From NCBI GenBank assembly GCA_963650165.1, contig CAVJKX010000039.1, forward strand, positions 1-11,176: a DNA stretch of 11,176 bases, read 5' to 3'. The notes beneath the pieces are model-generated. The model worked only from the letters and a program-made list of their open reading frames with translations. It did not search any database and was not told where the DNA came from. This document shows, piece by piece, positions 1-5,592 of this stretch. Source of the DNA: F23-B02 sp963650165 (GTDB taxonomy: Bacteria > Bacillota > Clostridia > Oscillospirales > Oscillospiraceae). Numbering within the stretch: position 1 is the first letter of the stretch; each line of letters begins with the position of its first letter. The translations under genes were made by a program, and so were the position numbers.

Positions 1-95
1 TCATCTTCGATACATTTCACGCTGCCGTCGGCGAACTTCTCATAATGTAAATTATGCAGTCGGCAAAAATAGAAGATATTGTGTTTCTCTGGCGC
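1..95 (-). pseudogene. Fragment resembling type I restriction specificity subunit HsdS (runs off the left edge)
   Basis: The minus strand is open from an in-frame TAA at 96-98 to the window edge and ends with LHYEKFADGSVKCIED. That phrase resembles the linker found just before the 'IPFE-PEGWEW' start of a target-recognition domain in clostridial HsdS proteins, which direct DNA recognition by type I restriction-modification enzymes; this comparison is from memory, not a search. No ATG or GTG with a ribosome binding site lies between the TAA and the conserved phrase, so the 5' end appears lost. Either this is a remnant, or it is a silent hsdS cassette of a phase-variable locus whose active copy lies outside the window. 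Only about 30 codons are visible, and the first dozen (rich in F, H and N) may not be coding. The next gene to the right is divergent and belongs to another defence system. Confidence 0.45.
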
Positions 96-107
96 TTATG
101 GTACAAT
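79..107 (+). promoter_or_regulatory. Candidate sigma-A promoter of the Thoeris operon
   Basis: TTGTGT (79-84) and TACAAT (102-107) are 17 bases apart. TG at 99-100, one base before the -10 hexamer, gives an extended -10 that would compensate for the poor -35. Predicted transcription starts near 114, leaving a leader of roughly 78 bases before the ATG at 192. The promoter overlaps the TAA-bounded end of the HsdS-like fragment on the other strand. Confidence 0.5.
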
Positions 108-191
108 ATACGGTAAGTGAACAGGGCGCTACCTCCTATCGGTTGTTCTTCGGCACCCGAAAATACATTTTCTCAAATGGAGCGTGATTAC

Positions 192-800
192 ATGAGCAAG
201 CGAGTTTATATTAGTGCTGACTATGATTTATCCAACGGAGATCAGGATGTTGTGAACGAATTGAACAAATGGGGAAGCGATGCTTGGCACAAGGTCGATT
301 TCATTGACATGTCCAAGGTTGCTTCTGGCAGTGTTGCCAACGGGAATGATTGCCGCATCTGTGACTTGAAGGCGGAATTTAATCGTCAAATCAATGCTTC
401 CTCTGCAGTGATCTTTGTTGTTGGAGATATGACTGGATCGCGTACAGCAGGGAGTGGTTGCGAACGTGCTTTTAAGGATCAGGAACAGTGCATCTGTACT
501 CCGTACAAGCAAAACACAAACGGAATCAAAGCGTGTAAAATCGTCAGTACTTCTACTCCTGGCAAGAACGATGATTGCGGCAATATAAATAGATACTCCT
601 ACCTCCGCCATGAATTTGAACAAGCCAAGAAGAGGAACAAGACGATTATTATTGTCTATAACTCCATGAGAAAAGAGACAAGCTGGCTGCCTTCGTATAT
701 GGAAGGATACGAGGATTGCGCCAAACCGTTTTGGAAGTATGATGCCTATGGGAGAAAAGTCGGTGATTACGCCTACATAAAAGAGGTACTTGGATTTTGA
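192..800 (+). CDS. thsB: ThsB-like TIR-domain protein, type II Thoeris anti-phage system
   Basis: This 202-residue protein resembles the TIR-like (MTH538/DUF1863) family that includes Thoeris ThsB sensors. Visible features are a first strand and turn RVYISADYD (residues 4-12), VDFIDMS (35-41), a hydrophobic strand AVIFVVGDM (72-80), and a late helix-strand block YLRHEFEQAKKRNKTIIIVY (137-156). E141 sits where the family's W-x-x-E-I catalytic glutamate is expected. There is no signal peptide or membrane helix, so it is cytosolic. Eight cysteines (54, 57, 90, 100, 102, 115, 129, 176) are a notable excess. Known for type II Thoeris: ThsB uses NAD to make a histidine-ADP-ribose signal on phage infection. 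Here that role is inferred from fold and from the overlapping macro-domain partner. The ATG at 192 is preferred because GGAG lies nine bases upstream and the TIR fold begins there. In-frame starts at GTG 117 and ATG 177 are possible but lack a comparable site. Confidence 0.8.
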   Translation: MSKRVYISADYDLSNGDQDVVNELNKWGSDAWHKVDFIDMSKVASGSVANGNDCRICDLKAEFNRQINASSAVIFVVGDMTGSRTAGSGCERAFKDQEQCICTPYKQNTNGIKACKIVSTSTPGKNDDCGNINRYSYLRHEFEQAKKRNKTIIIVYNSMRKETSWLPSYMEGYEDCAKPFWKYDAYGRKVGDYAYIKEVLGF

Positions 801-1654
801 TTGACTTTATCAAGAAAAGTATAGCGGCGGCATTTGCGATCATTACAGGCGTTTTTACATTTGTGCCCGAATCAGCTTTTGCCAGTCATGTTTGGATAAC
901 CCAGGAGCTTCTTAATGAATGTGAATGGCTTTCTGATTTTGAAGCCACGGATGTAGATGTTGTTATTACTCGGCTTGCTTGTTTTTTGCTGGTTTGGGTT
1001 GCCATATCGGCAGCGTATGCGCTTTTTCTTGCGCTCCGCAGATGGATTACAATACGTGGCGAGAATTACTCAATTCGGGTGGAGTATGGCAATATCCTCA
1101 AGAAACGTAACTGTAAGCGGGTAATCAATTTCGACGAGTGCTTCACGACGTATGTCGGCGATAAAACTGCAGATATAAATCCAACGTCTATTTGCGGACA
1201 GTATCTCTCTGAACATCCGGGTTTAGATGTGCAGAAGTTGATTGATGCGGCCAGCATCACTCCTGCTCGGGCTAAATCACGGTATCAGCAAAAAACAAGA
1301 TACGATTCCGGAATTATCGTCCCTAATGGAGATGACCTATTGATGGCGTTCGCCAAGCTTGATGATAAAGGCAAGGGGCGATTTTTTACCCGTGATGAGT
1401 ATCTTCAGTGTTTGGATCTCATGTGGAAAGAATTGGAAAATTATTATTCCGAAAAGGATGTATGTGTGCCAATTCTGGGGGCAGGGACCACATCTTTTGC
1501 TGGTGGCTCTGGAGCATCTATTTCACAGCAGGATTTGCTTAATATGATGATTTGGTCTTATAAGTTGAGCTCTCATAAAATCAAGGCTCCTCACAGACTA
1601 AGAATTGTCTGCAAGAAAAGCAGAGGTTTCTCTATCAACAACATTGATAAATAA
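797..1654 (+). CDS. thsA: ThsA-like membrane protein with macro domain, type II Thoeris effector
   Basis: This 285-residue protein has two N-terminal membrane helices (about 8-28 and 54-80) followed by a soluble domain from about 90 to the end. The soluble part shows macro-domain hallmarks: a first block SIRVEYGNILKKRNCKRVIN (92-111), a phosphate-loop-like stretch FDECFTTYVGD and INPTSICGQY (112-136), and the glycine-rich PILGAGTTSFAGGSG (225-239). This matches the type II Thoeris ThsA layout, in which the macro domain binds the ADP-ribose-type signal made by ThsB and the helices act on the membrane, leading to abortive infection. The function is inferred from architecture and neighbour. It starts at TTG 797 inside the thsB stop (TTGA overlap), with AAGAGG at 781-786 about ten bases upstream, so translation is probably coupled. 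A strong hairpin follows the stop. The residues around 26-30 (ESAFAS) could suggest a signal peptide, but the first helix is more likely a membrane anchor. Confidence 0.8.
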   Translation: MIDFIKKSIAAAFAIITGVFTFVPESAFASHVWITQELLNECEWLSDFEATDVDVVITRLACFLLVWVAISAAYALFLALRRWITIRGENYSIRVEYGNILKKRNCKRVINFDECFTTYVGDKTADINPTSICGQYLSEHPGLDVQKLIDAASITPARAKSRYQQKTRYDSGIIVPNGDDLLMAFAKLDDKGKGRFFTRDEYLQCLDLMWKELENYYSEKDVCVPILGAGTTSFAGGSGASISQQDLLNMMIWSYKLSSHKIKAPHRLRIVCKKSRGFSINNIDK

Positions 1655-1664
1655 CCTATCTGCA

Positions 1665-1702
1665 ACACAGCCCACCGATCATCACTGACCGGTGGGCTGT
1701 GT
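1665..1702. terminator. Hairpin terminator between thsA and the convergent spore unit
   Basis: ACACAGCCCACCG (1665-1677) and its exact complement CGGTGGGCTGTGT (1690-1702) form a perfect 13-bp stem with a 12-base loop. The U-tract after it is weak on the plus strand (CACGTTTATCC) and also poor on the minus strand. It sits between two convergent transcription units (stops at 1654 and 1717), so it probably serves both. Confidence 0.65.
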
Positions 1703-1716
1703 CACGTTTATCCAAT

Positions 1717-1962
1717 TTAATCCATCAATCGATGCTCCGGCGTTCCTCTCATATACTGTTCCAAATCACCACCAAGCACCAACTGCGCATATTCCAGCGG
1801 ATTGTTATAGATTAGCCAGTCCAGCTCAGATCGCTGGTACATATTATCGGCAACCTCATTCTCCACAGCAATGGTGTCAATGGTGATCATGCTGCCGTCG
1901 GAGAATTTCAGTTCCACACAGACAGTATCCATATTGAACGTACAAGAAATCAGCTTTTTCAT
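1717..1962 (-). CDS. DUF6061-like small conserved clostridial protein
   Basis: An 81-residue protein with no membrane helix or signal peptide. It resembles small proteins seen in many gut Clostridia (recalled as DUF6061; function unknown), with an N-terminal beta-rich part MKKLISCTFNMDTVCVELKF, then a conserved stretch around IDTIAVENEVADNMYQRSEL, then LIYNNPLEYAQLVL. A C-rich run on the plus strand (1971-1977) gives an AGGGGGGG ribosome binding site on the minus strand, eight bases from the ATG at 1962 but only two from the in-frame ATG at 1968, so the 1962 start is preferred. It lies directly downstream of the SASP gene, whose stop at 1977 falls inside this binding site. The two are probably co-transcribed and perhaps coupled; a role in sporulation is inferred from that alone. 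Confidence 0.6.
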   Translation of the reverse strand: MKKLISCTFNMDTVCVELKFSDGSMITIDTIAVENEVADNMYQRSELDWLIYNNPLEYAQLVLGGDLEQYMRGTPEHRLMD

Positions 1963-1976
1963 ATCCATGTCCCCCC

Positions 1977-2240
1977 CTAAATGGTAATGGTCGCTATGTA
2001 CCGAACTTTGAGCTCATGCCCGATTGCAGTGCGGTCTGCACGGGTGTAGCTCGCAGTTCGTATGGTTGCCATCTTCTTGACCATCTGGCCGCCGACGGAG
2101 CCGGCCTGGCGGGCGGTGATATCGCCGTTATAGCCGTTTTTAAGGTTAACGCCGACCTCGTTTGCCGCTTCCATCTTAAACTTCTCCATTGCCTCGCGTG
2201 CGGCGGGAACGACAAGATGATTGCTGGAATTGTTGGACAT
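1977..2240 (-). CDS. Alpha/beta-type small acid-soluble spore protein (SASP)
   Basis: An 87-residue protein. Residues 1-57 carry the family signature: SNHLVVPAAREAMEKFKMEA, then NEVGVNLKNGYNGDITARQAGSVGGQMVKKM. Alpha/beta SASPs coat forespore DNA, protect it from UV and chemicals, and are degraded by the GPR protease at germination; KMEAANEVGV contains the expected protease-site region. The ribosome binding site AAGGAG (complement of 2251-2256) is well placed for the ATG at 2240. The C-terminus is odd: about 30 residues follow KKM (rich in R, T and A, ending YIATITI), where family members usually stop after a few residues. This could be a true extension or the result of a lost stop codon. A candidate sigma-G promoter lies just upstream, and a DUF6061-like gene follows. 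Confidence 0.9.
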   Translation of the reverse strand: MSNNSSNHLVVPAAREAMEKFKMEAANEVGVNLKNGYNGDITARQAGSVGGQMVKKMATIRTASYTRADRTAIGHELKVRYIATITI

Positions 2241-2290
2241 TGTTTTACATCTCCTTTTCTGTATTGGGTACGGTTTCTTGACCCGATACT

Positions 2291-2319
2291 TATCATTGCC
2301 ACGATCACAGCTTATATTC
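2291..2319 (-). promoter_or_regulatory. Candidate sigma-G promoter of the SASP gene
   Basis: On the minus strand GAATA (2315-2319) is followed after 17 bases by AATGATA (2291-2297). The sigma-G consensus is roughly G-x-AT-A, 17-18 bases, CATxxTA, so only the first base of the -10 element departs. Transcription would start near 2284, about 44 bases before the SASP start. Forespore expression fits a SASP. No good sigma-A promoter was noticed at this spot. Confidence 0.5.
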
Positions 2320-2433
2320 CCCGCGCAGGCATGTAATTCATGCCAAACTTTTTATACATACAAGATGTAGTGTCTGATTTTTTCCCGACCACAATCATGC
2401 AAAAATTTTATATGTATGTGTGGTTATGTCTAC
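2320..2433. other. AT-rich divergent intergenic stretch
   Basis: This lies between the divergent SASP promoter and the YhgE operon promoter. No gene with a ribosome binding site, no RNA gene and no strong hairpin was recognised. It is rich in T-runs and TATGTATG-like words. Any control site for the downstream operon would most likely be here, but none can be named. Confidence 0.5.
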
Positions 2434-2462
2434 TTGACAATTATTTTAAATGCCTGTACAAT
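2434..2462 (+). promoter_or_regulatory. Sigma-A promoter of the YhgE/Pip operon
   Basis: A perfect -35 TTGACA (2434-2439), a 17-base spacer and TACAAT (2457-2462), one base from consensus. Transcription should start near 2469, giving a leader of about 100 bases. This suggests strong vegetative expression unless repressed; no clear operator was seen. Confidence 0.75.
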
Positions 2463-2569
2463 ACCATTGTATCTAAATCGTTACCATTTTGTAATTTACA
2501 GATATCGCCGTTTTTCTTCGGCGGCTTTATATTATACTACTCTCAAATCCGACAGGAGTATTGTCCGAT

Positions 2570-5122
2570 ATGCGTAATATTTTCAGAATTTTCAAACATG
2601 ATCTGAGGGCGCTTTACAGGAACTTTTTCGCCTTCCTCATCATACTGGCGATTCTCGTGCTGCCTGCCCTGTACGCGTGGTTCAACATCTATGCGTTCTG
2701 GGATCCCTACGGCAAGACGAAGGACGTTTCCATAGCCGTTGTTTCAAACGACAAGGATTATATGGATTCCGACGGAAATATCGTCAACATGGGCAAGACT
2801 CTTATTTCGGAGATAAAGGACGACGAGAACTTCGGCTTCGTGTTCCTTGACGATGCCGACAAGGCGGTCGAGGACCTGTACGCTGGAAAATACTACGCCG
2901 CTATCGTCATCGAGCCCGACTTTACATATAATATGTACAACTTCCTGACCACGGATATGTACAGCCCGACGATAAAATTCTATCAGAACGAAAAGACCAA
3001 TGCCATCGCCGTAAAGGTCGTCGAGGCCGCCGGCGATAAGGTAAAGAAAATCGTAAACCAGAAGTACATCTCCACCGTTGTAGCAACTCTGTTTGACAAG
3101 CTCAACGGCTTCTCCTCCGACGTTCAGGGCAATTCGTCCGCCGAAATGCTCAGGAACACGCTCGAGAAGATAAACAACAACATCATCAGCTACAGCGGAA
3201 CGATCGACCAGTTCATCTCCGCAAACAATTCGCTTATCGACACTCTCCAGCGCACGAACAACACCCTTAACTACTCGATCTATCTCATCGGCAACGAGAG
3301 AATCAATATCTCAAAGCAGATCGTTTATATCGAGGACACCAAGAAGGACCTTGCGCTTATAAACGAAGAGGTCAACAACATGCTCACCGAGCTTCGTGAC
3401 TCCGTAAACGAGGCCATCTATAAGCTTGACAGGCTCTATAACGGCGGCACCGACGATGCGGAGGCGGCCAAGAAGGCTCTGGCGGAGCTCGAGCAGCAGT
3501 ACAAGGAGCTTATAGATTACCTCACTCACTCGGGTCTGAGCAACACCGAGATCGAGGATGCGCTCACAGCGCTCAACAAGCTGACCGATAAGATCACCCA
3601 GCTGCGCGACAAGCTCGGTCTCAACGGCGGCACGGTCGATGCGCAGCAGACCCGCGTTCTCGCGGCGCACAACAAGAGCGCGATTGAGGCGGTCAAGACC
3701 GATTACGAGACAGTCGCCGTTCCCGCCGTGTACGAGGCCGTGACCGGCTATGATTATGACGATCTCAGCGACGCCTCGCAGACGCAGCAGTCGATGGAAT
3801 CGCTCGTCGAATTCATGCAGGACGATACGAACGACCGCATCTCGAGCATTCAGGCAAACCTCACCAAGGCGCAGAACACCTCCGATCCCGAGGTCCGCCA
3901 GGAGGCGCTGCTTGCCGCTCAGAGCGACACGCAGATCGTTCAGCAGGAGATCGACGCTCTCGGCGCGACGGCGGAGGCCGTCGGTACCGCGGGCGGCAGC
4001 GACACCTCCGGTGTAGCCGGCTCTATCGACAGCGCGCAGAGCAATACAAAGGACGCGCAGGATATTCTCGACGATATTCTCAGCGGAAACCGCGATATCG
4101 ACCTCATAAACGATCTTCAGCTCATAAGCGACATGCTCGAAACGGCAAGAGTCACCCTTACCGAGACCGTCTACCCCATGCTCGACACGATGCTCAACAA
4201 TCTTCAGGACAGCCTGAGCGAGGTATCCTCCCTGCTGCTCGATCTGAGCGGCATTCTCGGCAAGACCACGCCCATCATAAGCGAGCTCGGCAGCACCTTC
4301 GGCGCGGTGAACAACGCGCTCATCCAGGTCAAGGATCTGCTCTCGTCCTACAGCGGCAGGATCGACGACTTTATCGAGCTGCTCGACGGCAATCCCGAAA
4401 ACGGCACCATACAGAACGTGTTCGACTTCCTCAATGTCGATCCCGAGAGCATCGGCTCGTTCCTGTCAAGCCCCGTTTCGATCGTATCCAAGAGCGTTTA
4501 CCCCGTTGAATCCTACGGCGCGGCAATGACGCCGTTCTACTCCATGCTCGCCATCTGGGTCGGTTGCGTTATCATAAACGCCATCGTAAGCTGCGATGCG
4601 CCCATCCCCGTGCCCGAGGCGACGGAAAAGCAGCGCTTCTTCGGCAGATACCTGCTGTTTTTCCTGCTCAGCCAGATACAGACGCTCATCATCATCCTCG
4701 GCGATCTGCTGCTCCTCGGCGTTGACTGCGTGCATCCCGGACTTCTTATCCTGTCGGGCTTTGTCACCTCGCTGGCCTGCTCGATGCTGGCCTACGCCTT
4801 TGCCGTTGCCTTCGGCAACATCGGCAGAGCGCTGATAGTCGTAATACTTATCATTCAGATAGCCGGCTCCGGCGGCTCCTATCCCATCGAGCTGCTGCCG
4901 AACTTCTTCCGGCAGGTCTACCTGTTCTTTCCCTTCCCCTACGCGATCAACGCCATGCGCGAGGCCATTGCGGGACTTTATCAGAACCAGTACCTCATTT
5001 ATCTTCTTCAGCTCATGCTGTACTTCGTCGTCGGTGTGCTTATCGGCATATTCGCAAAGCGCTCGCTCGGCGGCATCAACAAGTACATGAATGAGCAGCT
5101 CGACAAGACGGAAATGATGTAA
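2570..5122 (+). CDS. YhgE/Pip-family membrane protein, larger paralogue
   Basis: An 850-residue protein. A short cytoplasmic N-terminus leads to one membrane helix (about 19-41) ending in the family hallmark LPALYAWFNIYAFWDPYG. A very large extracytoplasmic region of about 600 residues follows, mostly coiled coil with an A/S/G/T-rich stretch near 465-495. About five C-terminal helices (roughly 651-835) include the family motif GSGGSYPIELLPNFF and YAINAMREAIAG. This is the layout of YhgE/Pip proteins, which include Lactococcus Pip (needed for c2 phage infection) and resemble YueB/EsaA of type VII secretion. The C-terminal part is ABC-2-permease-like. The molecular function is unknown. The ATG at 2570 is chosen because AGGAG (2554-2558) is 11 bases away, whereas the in-frame TTG at 2561 is only two bases from it. 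First gene of a three-gene operon; 20 bases separate it from the next. Confidence 0.85.
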   Translation: MRNIFRIFKHDLRALYRNFFAFLIILAILVLPALYAWFNIYAFWDPYGKTKDVSIAVVSNDKDYMDSDGNIVNMGKTLISEIKDDENFGFVFLDDADKAVEDLYAGKYYAAIVIEPDFTYNMYNFLTTDMYSPTIKFYQNEKTNAIAVKVVEAAGDKVKKIVNQKYISTVVATLFDKLNGFSSDVQGNSSAEMLRNTLEKINNNIISYSGTIDQFISANNSLIDTLQRTNNTLNYSIYLIGNERINISKQIVYIEDTKKDLALINEEVNNMLTELRDSVNEAIYKLDRLYNGGTDDAEAAKKALAELEQQYKELIDYLTHSGLSNTEIEDALTALNKLTDKITQLRDKLGLNGGTVDAQQTRVLAAHNKSAIEAVKTDYETVAVPAVYEAVTGYDYDDLSDASQTQQSMESLVEFMQDDTNDRISSIQANLTKAQNTSDPEVRQEALLAAQSDTQIVQQEIDALGATAEAVGTAGGSDTSGVAGSIDSAQSNTKDAQDILDDILSGNRDIDLINDLQLISDMLETARVTLTETVYPMLDTMLNNLQDSLSEVSSLLLDLSGILGKTTPIISELGSTFGAVNNALIQVKDLLSSYSGRIDDFIELLDGNPENGTIQNVFDFLNVDPESIGSFLSSPVSIVSKSVYPVESYGAAMTPFYSMLAIWVGCVIINAIVSCDAPIPVPEATEKQRFFGRYLLFFLLSQIQTLIIILGDLLLLGVDCVHPGLLILSGFVTSLACSMLAYAFAVAFGNIGRALIVVILIIQIAGSGGSYPIELLPNFFRQVYLFFPFPYAINAMREAIAGLYQNQYLIYLLQLMLYFVVGVLIGIFAKRSLGGINKYMNEQLDKTEMM

Positions 5123-5142
5123 AAACTACAGGAGCAATCACT

Positions 5143-5592
5143 ATGGATACTCAGTACGAAAAGAAATACAATGACCTGATGGAATGCCTCGGTCAGATGC
5201 ATGAGCACAACGTCAGGCGAATGAGCATGGCTCTGCGAAGTCTGCTGATAGTGCCGACTATCTTCCTCGTGATGCTGTTTTTCACCAACAGCTCAAAAAC
5301 GATCTTCCTCGTTTTGTGGATAGTTTCGATGTTCATTATCGCCGCAGTGCTTATAGTTATTGAGTATCAGGACTATACGCTCAAAAAAATGATATCGCGG
5401 ATAGAAAGCCCCGAGCCGGAGCCGCCGGTCATTCCGGAAAGCAGCGTGCACACGGGCGGCAGCCGCGCCGAGGCGATACTCGAATCGATCCGCAGCCATG
5501 CGCCCGAAAACGGTGAGAGCTTCGGCTACGATAACTACGAGGAAGCGCCCGATAAGGCGGACGAACAAACGATTTCTGCGAAAGATGAGTAA
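5143..5592 (+). CDS. Small two-helix membrane protein between YhgE/Pip genes
   Basis: A 149-residue protein of no recognised family. The charged N-terminus (1-30, helical, M- and H-rich) is followed by two close membrane helices (about 31-48 and 53-74) with a short NSSKT turn, then a hydrophilic, acidic, proline-rich tail (about 85-149) likely to be disordered and cytoplasmic. AGGAG (5130-5134) is eight bases before the ATG. It overlaps the next gene by eight bases. Its position between two YhgE/Pip proteins in one operon suggests a partner or assembly factor for them, which is inference only. Confidence 0.75.
   Translation: MDTQYEKKYNDLMECLGQMHEHNVRRMSMALRSLLIVPTIFLVMLFFTNSSKTIFLVLWIVSMFIIAAVLIVIEYQDYTLKKMISRIESPEPEPPVIPESSVHTGGSRAEAILESIRSHAPENGESFGYDNYEEAPDKADEQTISAKDE

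Noticed and set aside
117..191. Upstream extension of the TIR gene to GTG 117
   Set aside because: There is no ribosome binding site at 117, which is only a few bases past the predicted transcription start. The extra residues do not belong to the TIR fold, and GGAG favours ATG 192.
1994..2308. Alternative minus-strand frame that could restore a normal SASP C-terminus through a frameshift
   Set aside because: After the KKM position the other frame reads a tail with no resemblance to known SASP endings, so a simple sequencing frameshift is not supported.
2016..2336. A 106-codon plus-strand frame opposite the SASP gene
   Set aside because: The minus strand encodes a clear SASP with a ribosome binding site; this frame is its antisense.
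2340..2606. An 88-codon plus-strand frame across the AT-rich intergenic region
   Set aside because: It runs through the sigma-A promoter and into the YhgE gene, has no ribosome binding site, and its F/Y/C-rich product reflects AT-rich noncoding DNA.
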